A DNA stretch of 64,000 nt. It comes from Streptomyces sp. NBC_00091. GTDB taxonomy: Bacteria; Actinomycetota; Actinomycetes; Streptomycetales; Streptomycetaceae. Where the stretch lies: assembly GCF_026343185.1 (NCBI RefSeq), contig NZ_JAPEMA010000001.1, positions 3,224,001-3,288,000 on the forward strand, given 5' to 3'. This document shows positions 47,753-56,290 of the stretch, piece by piece. The position numbers and the translations under genes were made by a program. The notes under the pieces are model-generated. The model made no database searches. It saw only the letters and a list, made by a program, of their open reading frames with translations, and had not been told where the DNA came from. The first letter of the stretch is position 1; each line of letters starts with the position of its first letter.

Positions 47753-47796
47753 ACGTGGGGTGGCGCGACCGGTACGCCGGCCGCGCCACCCCACGT
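47753..47796 (-). terminator. Strong terminator after the GPP34 gene
   Basis: Perfect 15-bp stem ACGTGGGGTGGCGCG / CGCGCCACCCCACGT around a 14-nt loop. Read on the minus strand it is followed by GGCTTTTCCC, so it ends the GPP34 transcript before the XRE gene. Confidence 0.88.
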
Positions 47797-47931
47797 ACGG
47801 GCGGCTCCGCGACCGGGTCTTTGGGGGACCGCCGGTCGCGGTGTCGTGGATCATGCGTGCCCCGCTGGTGGATCAAGGGGTGTCGCGGGTCGTGCGGGTG
47901 CTTCTGGTCATGCGTGTGCTCGTGCCCGTGC

Positions 47932-48678
47932 TCAGTGCGCGGCCGCGCGGGCCATCGCGCCCGTCCGGCGCGGCTGCAGCGGAACACCGCTGGTCGCCGT
48001 GGCCCGGACGGCCGGCTGTGGCTGGGCGGCGGCACGGTCGCGGCGCGGCTGTGCCGCCACGCCGTTCTGGACGTCCATGACGGCGTGCGCCACGAGACCG
48101 CCCATCGGGTCGTGCCGGATCAGGTCCCGCAGCCGGGACCTGGACGACCGCCCCTCGTTGCCGGGGTACAGGTGCTTGCCGAGTCCGACCGCATGGGCCA
48201 GCGCGGCGAGCGCCGCGGTCCGCGGGTCCGGCGGTACGCCGGTGCGGATCGCAGTGTCCAGCCGGGCACGGATCTCCCGGCTGATCGCCGTGTCGGTCGC
48301 CTGGTAGCGAGTCGTCGGCAGCACCCCGCACATCTGTCCCGCGACGGCATGCACCATGCCGCAGCGCTCCAGGTGAGCGAGGTAAATCTGGCGGAGCCCC
48401 AGCCGGGGTCCGCCGATCCAGTGGACGGCCCGTACCGGGCTGCCGCGCCTGCGCAGCAGTTCCAGTGCGGAGTCCAGAGTCGGATCTCCTGTCGGCCGTG
48501 GCATCACCACGGCGATACGATCCCCGTCAGGGGCTATCCGTCCTGCCAGAGCCAGCTCCACTAGCTGTGCCCCGGCCAGGCCGAGGTCGAGCGACTGCGG
48601 CTGCGCCGTGGTACCCGTGGCCGGGTCCAAAGCGAGCAGCAGGAGCTCCTCCGGAATCGTTCTGCGGCTCTTGCCCAT
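47932..48678 (-). CDS. GPP34 (GOLPH3/VPS74-like) family protein
   Basis: 248 residues. GPP34 hallmarks: RTIPEELLLLALDPATGTTAQ at the N-terminus, GLAGAQLVELALAGRIAPDGDRIAVV, and helical C-terminal segments with LRRRGSPVRAVHWIGG. Eukaryotic relatives bind PI4P and sort Golgi glycosyltransferases; the role of the many Streptomyces copies is not settled, though some sit beside developmental or conservon-like genes. ATG 48678. The Ala/Gln/Arg-rich tail after residue 210 looks disordered. Confidence 0.85.
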   Translation of the reverse strand: MGKSRRTIPEELLLLALDPATGTTAQPQSLDLGLAGAQLVELALAGRIAPDGDRIAVVMPRPTGDPTLDSALELLRRRGSPVRAVHWIGGPRLGLRQIYLAHLERCGMVHAVAGQMCGVLPTTRYQATDTAISREIRARLDTAIRTGVPPDPRTAALAALAHAVGLGKHLYPGNEGRSSRSRLRDLIRHDPMGGLVAHAVMDVQNGVAAQPRRDRAAAQPQPAVRATATSGVPLQPRRTGAMARAAAH

Positions 48679-48863
48679 CCATGCCTCCCCGCGTGGATGA
48701 GTGACAGGGTGACGCCTCTCACATTCATCTGTCGAGAGTGCCTGGACGCTTTGTGCGGGAACCAGTAGCTATGTCGTTCTCGTCTAGCACGTGGGCGATG
48801 CCCCCTAGACGGGACACTGTTAGACGGTTCGGACAGTGACCGGACGGCGATCGAGGAGGAACG

Positions 48864-51560
48864 GTGGCGGGCGAGTCCCCCGACAAGTCGGTAGATGAAG
48901 GAGCGTCCGGGGAGCAGGACCCGAGGCTGTCGGTCTTCCAGCCGCGAGACCCCCTGAAGGAGGCGGTGGCGGCCTGGGTCGCCACGGCCGAGCCCGCCGC
49001 GGCGGCGGGGCCGGACGGGGACGCGGGTACGGAGACCGAGGCCATCGAGGCCGTCGCCGCCCCCTCACGGCCGTCCCCCGGCCGGGTGGACCCGCCGCCG
49101 GCCGCGGGCGTGGTCCGCCAGGCCGCCCCGGCCCGGGAGGCAGGTTCCGCTTCGACGGACGAGGCCGATCCGCGTGCGGCGAAGCCGGGTTCCGCTTCGG
49201 CGGATGCGGCGAAGGCCGATTCGGCGAAGCCGGGCGATGCGAAGCCTGCCGCGGACACCGAGCGCACCGCCGTCTTCCGCGCCGTGAAGCCGGGTTCCGC
49301 TTCGGCGGATGCCGATCCGCGTCCCGCGAAGCCCGGTTCCGCTTCGGCGGATGCGGCGAAGGCCGATTCGGCGAAGCCGGACGACGTGAAGCCTGCCGCG
49401 GACACCGAGCGCACCGCCGTCTTCCGCGCCGTGAAGCCTGGTTCCGCGCCGGCGGATGCCGAGAAGCCGTCGGGGAAGTCGTCCGGGGATGTACGTACCA
49501 CCGCGTTCGGTGTGGTGACGTCGGAGCCGGACCCGGCCCCGGACGGGGAGAAGCCGTCGCAGGACCCGCGTGCGCCGAAGCCTGGTTCCGCTTCGGCGAA
49601 GCCGGATGACGCGAAGCCTGCCGCCGACACCGAGCGCACGGCCGTCTTCCGTGCCGCGAAGCCCGGTTCCGCGCCGGCTGACGCCAAGAAGCCGGATTCC
49701 CCTTCCGCGGACGCCGATAAGCCCTCGCAGGACCCGCGCGCGGCGAAGCCCGCCGATGACAGTGAGCGCACGGCGGTCTTCCGTGCGGTCAAGCCCGGTT
49801 CCGGGCCGAACGATGCCAAGAAGGCGGATTCCGGTTCGGCGGATGCCGCGAAGGCCGACTCGGTTAAGTCGGATGATGCGAAGCCTGCCGCGGACACCGA
49901 GCGCACCGCCGTCTTCCGTGCGGTGAAGCCCGGTTCGGCGCCGGCCGATGCCAAGAAGCCGGATTCCGCTTCGGCGGACGGTGCGAAGGCCGACTCGGCG
50001 AAGCCCGGCGACGACAGCGAGCGGACCGCCGTCTTCCGTGCCGTCAAGCCCGGTTCCGCGCCGGCCGACGCCAAGAAGCCGGCCTCGCCCCCGGCGGGGG
50101 ACCCGCGCGCCGCGAAGCCCGCCGCCGACGGCGACCGGCGCGTCAGCGCCTTCGTACCGCTGCGCGGCGAAGAGGGGTCCGCCCCCGCCGCGAAGCCCGC
50201 CGCGAAGCCCACCCCGCCGCCGCCGGCCGCGCCCCGCCTGGACCCCAGCGAGCGCACCACCCAGCAGCCGCTGCCCCCCAGGCCGCCGCTCGACATGCTG
50301 GCGGACCTCACCAACAACCCGCCCCCGCCGCCCAGCCCGGTCCGCACCGCGATCCGGCGGTTCAAGATCTACGCGCCGATCGTGCTGCTCCTGGCCATCG
50401 TGATCGCCGTCGTGCAGCTGGTGCGCCCGCTGCCCGCGCCGAAGCTCCAGATGACCGCGAAGGCCACGTACACCTTCGCCGGCGGGAACCCGAACCTGCC
50501 CTGGCCCACCGAGGGCCAGGCCTCCATGGCCGCCGCCGGCCTCGGCACGATCGGCACCTCCGGCGAGCAGAAGCCCGTGCCGATCGCCAGTGTCACCAAG
50601 TCGATGACGGCGTACATCATCATGCGCGACCACCCCTTCAAGAAGGGGGAGAAGGGCGCGATGATCGACGTCGACAAGACCGCGGAGACCGAGGGTCAGA
50701 AGGACAAGTCGGACAACGAGTCCACCCTCAACACGGTCAAGGAGGGCGACAAGATCTCGGAGTACGACGCGATCGCGGCCCTCATGATCCCCTCGGCCAA
50801 CAACATCGCACGGCTGCTCGCGCGCTGGGACTCCGGTTCCCAGGAGGCGTTCGTCAAGAAGATGAACGACACCGCCAAGCAGCTCGGCATGACGAACACC
50901 ACCTACACCGACCCCTCGGGCCTGGACGCGACCACGGTCAGCACCGCCGAGGACCAGGTGAAGCTCGGGCTGAAGATCGTCGAGATCCCGGCGCTGGTGG
51001 ATATCACCCGCATGCCGAGCTGGACCGACCCGTCCGGCAAGGCGTGGCCCAACTGGAACCGCCTGGTCCCCTTCAACGACTCCCTCGGCATCAAGACCGG
51101 TACGACGACCAAGGCCGGCGGAAACCTCCTCTTCGCCGCCCAGAAGAAGGTCGGCGACACCAACCAGCTGATCGTCGGCGCGGTCCTCGGACAGCACAAG
51201 CCGCCGATCATCGACAGCGTCATCGCCGCTAGCAAGTCGCTGCTGATCGCCACCCAGAAGGAACTCCAGGGCGCGCCCGTCGTGAAGAAGGGCCAGGTCG
51301 TGGGCTACGTGGACGACGGGCTCGGCGGCCACACGCCGGTCGTCGCCACCGCCGACGTCCAGGCGGTCGGCTGGTCCTCGCTGACCGTGGACATCAAGCT
51401 CGGCGACGGCGGCACCAAGATCCCGGAGTCGGCCCAGGCCGGGACCGAGGTCGGCGTGCTGACCGTCGGCGACGGGGTCAGCCAGGTGAAGGTGCCGGTG
51501 GCGCTCCAGCGGGCACTGGAGACCCCGGGCTTCGGCAGCAAGCTGACCCGGATCGGCTGA
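48864..51560 (+). CDS. Membrane-anchored D-alanyl-D-alanine carboxypeptidase with long repetitive cytoplasmic region
   Basis: 898 residues. Residues 1 to about 495 are cytoplasmic and repetitive: six copies of a (D/S)ERTAVFRA(V/A)KPGS unit separated by Ala/Asp/Lys/Ser-rich linkers. One TM follows (YAPIVLLLAIVIAVVQLV, about 505), then a peptidase S11 domain with SVTK (about 576), SAN (about 642) and KTGT (about 744). The outer domain trims the peptidoglycan stem pentapeptide. GTG 48864 follows GAGGAGG. An 18-bp hairpin follows the gene. Confidence 0.92.
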   Translation: MAGESPDKSVDEGASGEQDPRLSVFQPRDPLKEAVAAWVATAEPAAAAGPDGDAGTETEAIEAVAAPSRPSPGRVDPPPAAGVVRQAAPAREAGSASTDEADPRAAKPGSASADAAKADSAKPGDAKPAADTERTAVFRAVKPGSASADADPRPAKPGSASADAAKADSAKPDDVKPAADTERTAVFRAVKPGSAPADAEKPSGKSSGDVRTTAFGVVTSEPDPAPDGEKPSQDPRAPKPGSASAKPDDAKPAADTERTAVFRAAKPGSAPADAKKPDSPSADADKPSQDPRAAKPADDSERTAVFRAVKPGSGPNDAKKADSGSADAAKADSVKSDDAKPAADTERTAVFRAVKPGSAPADAKKPDSASADGAKADSAKPGDDSERTAVFRAVKPGSAPADAKKPASPPAGDPRAAKPAADGDRRVSAFVPLRGEEGSAPAAKPAAKPTPPPPAAPRLDPSERTTQQPLPPRPPLDMLADLTNNPPPPPSPVRTAIRRFKIYAPIVLLLAIVIAVVQLVRPLPAPKLQMTAKATYTFAGGNPNLPWPTEGQASMAAAGLGTIGTSGEQKPVPIASVTKSMTAYIIMRDHPFKKGEKGAMIDVDKTAETEGQKDKSDNESTLNTVKEGDKISEYDAIAALMIPSANNIARLLARWDSGSQEAFVKKMNDTAKQLGMTNTTYTDPSGLDATTVSTAEDQVKLGLKIVEIPALVDITRMPSWTDPSGKAWPNWNRLVPFNDSLGIKTGTTTKAGGNLLFAAQKKVGDTNQLIVGAVLGQHKPPIIDSVIAASKSLLIATQKELQGAPVVKKGQVVGYVDDGLGGHTPVVATADVQAVGWSSLTVDIKLGDGGTKIPESAQAGTEVGVLTVGDGVSQVKVPVALQRALETPGFGSKLTRIG

Positions 51561-51582
51561 TCCGGGTCGTCTGATCGCGGGA

Positions 51583-51626
51583 GCGGCGCGGCGCCCCGGG
51601 CAATCAACCCCGGGGCGCCGCGCCGC
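51583..51626 (+). terminator. Terminator after the carboxypeptidase gene
   Basis: Perfect 18-bp stem (51583-51600 with 51609-51626) and an 8-nt loop; no T-run. It begins 22 bp after the stop. Confidence 0.8.
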
Positions 51627-51666
51627 GTCCAGGGAGTCGTGTCGGTGTCGGGAGAGAGCGTCGGTC

Positions 51667-53550
51667 GTGACCACAGCTGAGCAGCGCAGGCCCGGGCAGC
51701 CGGAGCCGGAGCCGGGCGCGCCCGGGCCCGCCGCCGCGCCCGCGCCCGGGCCGAAGCCCGCCGCCACCCCGCCCGCCGCCACCCCGCCCGCCGCCACCCC
51801 GCCCGCCGGCGCCGCGGCCCGCGCGCTCGGCTGGGCGCACCGCCACCCCGTGCTCCTGGCCACCGCCACGGCGGCCGTCCTGCACGTCGTCTGGTTCTTC
51901 TGCTTCGCCAACAGCGGCGGCGACCTCGCCGCGCAGGACGCCTGGGCGGAGTTCGTCGGCCGGCACCCCGACACGGCGTACAACCTCGCCTGGTACGGGG
52001 GCATGCACCCGGTCTCGTACAGCGTCGTGTCCCCGTACGTCATGCACATGCTGGGCGTCCGGACCACGATGATGATCGCCGGCACCTGCTCGGCCGGGCT
52101 CCTCGCGCTGATCCTGACCCGCTGCCGCGGAGCCGTCCGGCGCCCCCTGTGGCCGGCCCTGGCCGGGGCCTACGGGCTGCTGTGCAACGCCCTGTCCGGC
52201 CGGGTCACCTTCGGGCTCGGCACGCTCTTCGCGCTCGGGGCCGTCGCCGCCGTCTTCTGCTGGCCCCGCGCGTGGGCCCGCCGGCGCTGGGCCAAGGCCG
52301 CCGTCGCCGCGCCGCTCGCCGGGCTGGCCACGGCCGCGAGCCCGGTGGCCGGGCTGTTCCTCGGGGTGATCGCCGCCGCGCTGTTCCTGACCCGGCGGCG
52401 CCCGGGCGCGTACGCCCTCGGGCTGGCCCCGGCGGCGGTCGTCGGGCTCTCGGCGTGGCTGTTCCCCTTCTCCGGGACGCAGCCGATGAAGCTGGGCTCG
52501 GCCGCGCTGCCCGCCGCCATCGGGCTGGCCATCGCCCTCCTCGTGCCCAAGGGGTGGAAGACGGTCCGCGTCGCCGCGGCCGTGTACACCTCCGGGGTGC
52601 TCCTGACCTGGGCGATCGACTCCCAGGTCGGTTCGAACGTCACCCGGCTGGTCATGCTCTTCGGCGGGGCGGTGCTGCTCGCCGCCCTCCCGTACGAGGC
52701 CGCGCGCACCCGGCGCCGGCGCGCGCTGCTGCTCGCGTTCGCCGGGCTGACCGTCTGGATCACCACCAACAGCGTCACCGACATCGTCCGCACCACCCCG
52801 GTCGCCGCCTGGAACCGCGAGCTGGCCCCGCTGGTCGACCAGCTCCAGAAGGCCGGGGCGGACCGGGGCCGGGTCGAGGTGGTCCCCGCCAGCAGCCACC
52901 GGGAGTCCTCCGCCTTCCCGGCGTACGTGAACCTCGCGCGCGGCTGGAACCGGCAGGCCGACCTGGAGCGCAACCCGCTCTTCTACGACGACACCCTCAC
53001 CGCCGAGAGCTACCGGGCCTGGCTGGAGCGCTGGGCCGTGCACTACGTGGTGCTGCCCGCCGGTAAACCCGACTCGGGCGGGCAGGCCGAGGCGAAGCTG
53101 GTGCGCGAGGGGCTCCCGTACCTGCGGCAGGTGTGGGGCGACCAGAACTGGCGGCTCTTCGCGGTGGACGATCCCACGAACCTGGTCGCCGGACCGGCCC
53201 GGGTGCTGCGGGCGGGCGCGGACCAGCTGGTCGTCGACGTCTCGGCGCCCGGCCGGGTGCTGGTGCGGATCCCGCACTCCCCGTGGCTGGGGCTGGTGGA
53301 CGGCGCGGGCAAGGCGGTGGAGCCCCCGCAGGCGCGGGGCGAGGCCGCCGCCGGGGCGGTGAAGGCGTACGAGAACACGTCCGGGTGCCTCTTCAAAGCC
53401 GCCCCGGACGCCTCCGGGGACGTGTGGACGGAGCTGCTGGCCCCGGCGCCGGGCGAGTACCGGATCGCGGCGAAGTACCAGCTCCCGCGCGGCACGCCCT
53501 GCCCGGAGGAGCTGCTCGTGAAGACCCTGGGCACCCCGCCGCGCCCCTGA
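51667..53550 (+). CDS. Large polytopic membrane protein (GT-C-like architecture)
   Basis: 627 residues. A Pro/Ala-rich N-terminus contains a 15-bp DNA repeat (PPAAT three times). About 11 TM helices follow (e.g. VLLATATAAVLHVVWFFCFAN, AGTCSAGLLALILT, VAGLFLGVIAAALFL), then a roughly 220-residue extracytoplasmic C-terminal domain. The loop after TM1 (SGGDLAAQDAWAEFVGRHPDTAYNLAWYGGMHP) holds an acidic DLAAQD, resembling the first loop of GT-C glycosyltransferases. GTG 51667. Placed directly after a peptidoglycan enzyme, so a cell-envelope role is plausible. Confidence 0.75.
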   Translation: MTTAEQRRPGQPEPEPGAPGPAAAPAPGPKPAATPPAATPPAATPPAGAAARALGWAHRHPVLLATATAAVLHVVWFFCFANSGGDLAAQDAWAEFVGRHPDTAYNLAWYGGMHPVSYSVVSPYVMHMLGVRTTMMIAGTCSAGLLALILTRCRGAVRRPLWPALAGAYGLLCNALSGRVTFGLGTLFALGAVAAVFCWPRAWARRRWAKAAVAAPLAGLATAASPVAGLFLGVIAAALFLTRRRPGAYALGLAPAAVVGLSAWLFPFSGTQPMKLGSAALPAAIGLAIALLVPKGWKTVRVAAAVYTSGVLLTWAIDSQVGSNVTRLVMLFGGAVLLAALPYEAARTRRRRALLLAFAGLTVWITTNSVTDIVRTTPVAAWNRELAPLVDQLQKAGADRGRVEVVPASSHRESSAFPAYVNLARGWNRQADLERNPLFYDDTLTAESYRAWLERWAVHYVVLPAGKPDSGGQAEAKLVREGLPYLRQVWGDQNWRLFAVDDPTNLVAGPARVLRAGADQLVVDVSAPGRVLVRIPHSPWLGLVDGAGKAVEPPQARGEAAAGAVKAYENTSGCLFKAAPDASGDVWTELLAPAPGEYRIAAKYQLPRGTPCPEELLVKTLGTPPRP

Positions 53551-53662
53551 CCCGCCACCCGCGCCCCGAAATCGTTACGACCGGTCCGGGTGCATCCGTC
53601 CCTATATCTGCATACGATCCCAGTAGTCCGATTGGGTGCTTCCCGAGGGAGTTGACGACGGG

Positions 53663-53863
53663 ATGAGCAAAGAGCAGAAGCAGGACGTCCAGGTGGCGAT
53701 CGCGAAGGTGGCGGAACGGCTCCAGCCGCCCGCGCACGGTCACGGCTTCGAAGGTCCGATCCGCAGCAAGGTGAAGGGCGGGGCCCACACCAAGGCGGCC
53801 CTCAAGCGGGCCGGTACCCCGCAGGGCGACCGGATCGGCGAACGCAGCAGAGGTCTCAGCTGA
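53663..53863 (+). CDS. Small hydrophilic protein
   Basis: 66 residues (MSKEQKQDVQVAIAKVAERLQPPAHGHGFEGPIRSKVKGG...RIGERSRGLS). A short N-terminal amphipathic helix, then a basic, His/Gly/Lys-rich tail. ATG 53663. Followed by a terminator at 53910. Looks like a genuine small Streptomyces gene, but I do not recognise it. Confidence 0.6.
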   Translation: MSKEQKQDVQVAIAKVAERLQPPAHGHGFEGPIRSKVKGGAHTKAALKRAGTPQGDRIGERSRGLS

Positions 53864-53909
53864 CGGGCGCCCGTTGTCCCCAGTCATGTCCCCAGCAATG
53901 ACGTGAGCA

Positions 53910-53938
53910 GCCCTCCCGGCCCGGCCGGGAGGGCCTTT
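53910..53938 (+). terminator. Intrinsic terminator
   Basis: 11-bp stem GCCCTCCCGGC / GCCGGGAGGGC with a 3-nt loop, followed by CTTTAC, 46 bp after the small gene at 53663. Confidence 0.8.
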
Positions 53939-54081
53939 ACGTGTCCGCTCGAGACCATCCGGACAACCGTTACATTGCCGACGCACTACCTGAACGTGGC
54001 CCTCGTAAGGTCGCTCTCGTCGCCAGGGCAAACAACCCAAAGCGGGCGACGACGACCGACCGATCCGAGGGGAACCTCCAC

Positions 54082-54741
54082 ATGCGCGCCACCTTCCGTA
54101 CCGCCGCCGTCGCGGCCGGTGCGCCCCTCACCCTTGCCCGGCGGCGTGCCGTCGCCGCCACCGCCCTGGCCGTCACCGTCACCGGCGGCCTCACGGCCTG
54201 CGGCACCGCCGCCGCCCAGCTCCCGCCGGACCCGAAGGTCGGCAGCACCGCCTCCGCCCCGGCGCCGGACACCGCTCCGGCGCTGGAGCGGTCGAAGCCG
54301 ACCGGCATGAAGATCGACGCGGCGGGCGTGAACGCCAAGAGGATGGTCGACCTCAAGGTGGACCCCGCCACCGGCGAACTCGGCGTCCCCGACCCGGACA
54401 CCGCCGCGAACGACCCGGGCTGGTGGACCGAGGGCGCCACCCCGGGCGAGAAGGGCGTCTCCGTCCTGGTCGCCCACTTCGACACCAGGCACGGCCCGGC
54501 CCTGATGAAGGACATCAAGAAGATCAAGCTCGGCGACCTTGTGGAGGTCCCGCGCGAGGACGGCAGGACGGCCAAGTTCAAGATCCGCGAGATCGAGGAC
54601 GTCAACAAGGACCGCTTCCCCACCGACAAGGTCTACGGAGCCACCGACCGCCCGGAACTCCGCCTGCTCACCTGCGGCGGCGACATCAAGAACGGCCACC
54701 GCACGAACAACGTCATCCTCTACGCCGACCTGGTGGCCTGA
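54082..54741 (+). CDS. Class F sortase
   Basis: 219 residues. N-terminal signal with a lipobox-like TGGLTACG (Cys about residue 37) and a Pro/Ala linker. The catalytic domain has His in VLVAHFDTRHGP, Cys in LRLLTCGGD and Arg in NGHRTNNVIL, the sortase triad. Class F sortases of actinobacteria are single-copy enzymes of uncertain substrate. ATG 54082 follows GAGGGGAAC. An upstream in-frame start at 53941 would cross the preceding terminator. Confidence 0.88.
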   Translation: MRATFRTAAVAAGAPLTLARRRAVAATALAVTVTGGLTACGTAAAQLPPDPKVGSTASAPAPDTAPALERSKPTGMKIDAAGVNAKRMVDLKVDPATGELGVPDPDTAANDPGWWTEGATPGEKGVSVLVAHFDTRHGPALMKDIKKIKLGDLVEVPREDGRTAKFKIREIEDVNKDRFPTDKVYGATDRPELRLLTCGGDIKNGHRTNNVILYADLVA

Positions 54742-54761
54742 CCCCGCCACCACCAACGGCA

Positions 54762-54793
54762 AAGACCCCCAGCCATGATCGGCTGGGGGTCTT
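54762..54793. terminator. Bidirectional terminator between sortase and tRNA-Arg
   Basis: 13-bp perfect stem AAGACCCCCAGCC / GGCTGGGGGTCTT with a 6-nt loop. It is followed on the plus strand by CTCGTCT, and on the minus strand by TGCCGTTGG. Confidence 0.85.
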
Positions 54794-54801
54794 CTCGTCT
54801 G

Positions 54802-54874
54802 TGCCCCCGGCAGGATTCGAACCTGCGACACCCGCTTTAGGAGAGCGGTGCTCTATCCCCTGAGCTACGAAGGC
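54802..54874 (-). tRNA. tRNA-Arg (anticodon CCT)
   Basis: 73-nt cloverleaf on the minus strand: acceptor GCCTTCG pairs with CGGGGGC (two G-U pairs), D-arm AGCTCAGGGGATAGAGC, anticodon loop CTCCTAA with anticodon CCT, T-arm CAGGTTCGAATCCTG, discriminator A; CCA is not encoded. A single gene, not adjacent to an integrase. Confidence 0.95.
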
Positions 54875-55069
54875 AGTAGCCGACTGGCCACCGACAGCCT
54901 AGCGGATCGTGCTGTGCGGATGCGCCCCCATATGGCGTCGAGCCCTCGGCGGCGGCTCGGCGGCGGCGGCTCGGCGGTGGTGGCTCGGTGGGGGCGTCGG
55001 TCAAGATCGTAGGGTTGGTGCGGGATCCGGCGGGTGTGGGGCTGTCGGGGGAAGAGGTGGGGGAAGCCG

Positions 55070-56284
55070 ATGAGCGGTACCGGTGAAGTGGGTGTTCTGG
55101 CGCAGCCGTTCGGGGCGGGCTTTGCGGGCGATCCCTACGGGGTGTACGCGCGGCTGCGCGCCGAGGGGGCCGTGCACCGGGTCGCGCTGCCCGACGGGGC
55201 GGCGGTGTGGCTGGTGACGCGCGAGGCCGATGTGCGCGAGGGGCTGGCCGACTCGCGGCTGTCGGTGGACAAGAAGCATTCGGGGAGCGGGTTCAAGGGG
55301 TTCTCGCTGCCTCCGGCGCTGGATGCCAATCTGCTCAACATGGACGCCGAGGACCACCTGCGGCTGCGCCGGCTGGTCGCCCAGGGGTTCACTCCCCGCC
55401 ACGTCGAGGGGATGAGGGCCTCGGTCCAGGCCGCGGTGGACGGATTCGCCGACCGGCTCGTGGCGCGGGTCGAGGGCGAGGGGGTGGCCGATGTGGTCGC
55501 CGAGTTCGCCAGGCCGCTGCCGCTGAAGGTCATCGGGGATCTGTTCGCCGTCCCGGAGGGCGACCGGGAGCGGTTCTCCCGGTGGGTGGCCGGCATGCTC
55601 ACCCCCGCGAGCCGTGAGGAACTCGCGGGCGCCGTACAGGAGATGCACCGCTTCTTCGTCGGGCTCGTCGCCGCGCGGCGCGCCGCCCCGGGCGGGGACG
55701 TCCTTTCCGGGCTGATCGCCGCCCGCGACGCGGAGGACCGGCTGAACGAGGACGAGCTGGTGTCGCTCGCGTTCCTGATCCTCATGGCCGGCAGCGAGAA
55801 CGTCCAGCACCTGCTCGGCAACGGGCTGTTCGCCCTGCTCACCCATCCCGGACAGCTGGCCGCGCTGCGGGAGCGTCCCGAGCTGCTGCCCGAGGCCGTC
55901 GAGGAACTGCTGCGGTACGCCCACGCCAACCACACCGCCATCCGCCGCTTCCCGACCGAGCCGGTCGAGATCGGCGGCGTACGGATCCCCGCGGGCGACA
56001 CCGTGCTGCTCTCGCTCGCCTCCGCCCACCGCGACCCGGCCCGCTACCCCGAGCCGGACCGCTTCGACATCGGCCGGGCCGACAAGGGCCATCTCGCCCT
56101 CGGGCACGGCCTCCACTACTGCCTCGGCGCGCCGCTGGCCCGGATGCAGGTCACCCTGGGCCTCGGCGCCCTGCTCCGCCGGATGCCGGGGATGCGGCTC
56201 GGCGTCACCGCCGAGGCGCTGGAGTGGAGCACCACCTTCAGGTTCCACGCGCTGCGGGCGCTGCCGGTCACCGGCAGTCGGTGA
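55070..56284 (+). CDS. Cytochrome P450
   Basis: 404 residues. Haem-binding loop LALGHGLHYCLGAPLARM (thiolate Cys), K-helix EELLRYA (ExxR) and the PERF-type region EPDRFDIGRADKGHL are present. In the I-helix the usual acid-alcohol pair (D/E-T) reads LMAGSENVQHLLGNG, Asn replacing Thr, which may alter O2 activation. ATG 55070 follows GGGGAAG. No ferredoxin or biosynthetic genes adjoin, so the substrate is unknown. Confidence 0.92.
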   Translation: MSGTGEVGVLAQPFGAGFAGDPYGVYARLRAEGAVHRVALPDGAAVWLVTREADVREGLADSRLSVDKKHSGSGFKGFSLPPALDANLLNMDAEDHLRLRRLVAQGFTPRHVEGMRASVQAAVDGFADRLVARVEGEGVADVVAEFARPLPLKVIGDLFAVPEGDRERFSRWVAGMLTPASREELAGAVQEMHRFFVGLVAARRAAPGGDVLSGLIAARDAEDRLNEDELVSLAFLILMAGSENVQHLLGNGLFALLTHPGQLAALRERPELLPEAVEELLRYAHANHTAIRRFPTEPVEIGGVRIPAGDTVLLSLASAHRDPARYPEPDRFDIGRADKGHLALGHGLHYCLGAPLARMQVTLGLGALLRRMPGMRLGVTAEALEWSTTFRFHALRALPVTGSR

Positions 56285-56290
56285 ACGCCG

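Noticed and set aside
54802..54874. tRNA-Arg(CCT) as an integration site of a mobile element
   Set aside because: No integrase, excisionase or duplicated tRNA 3' end was seen on either side.
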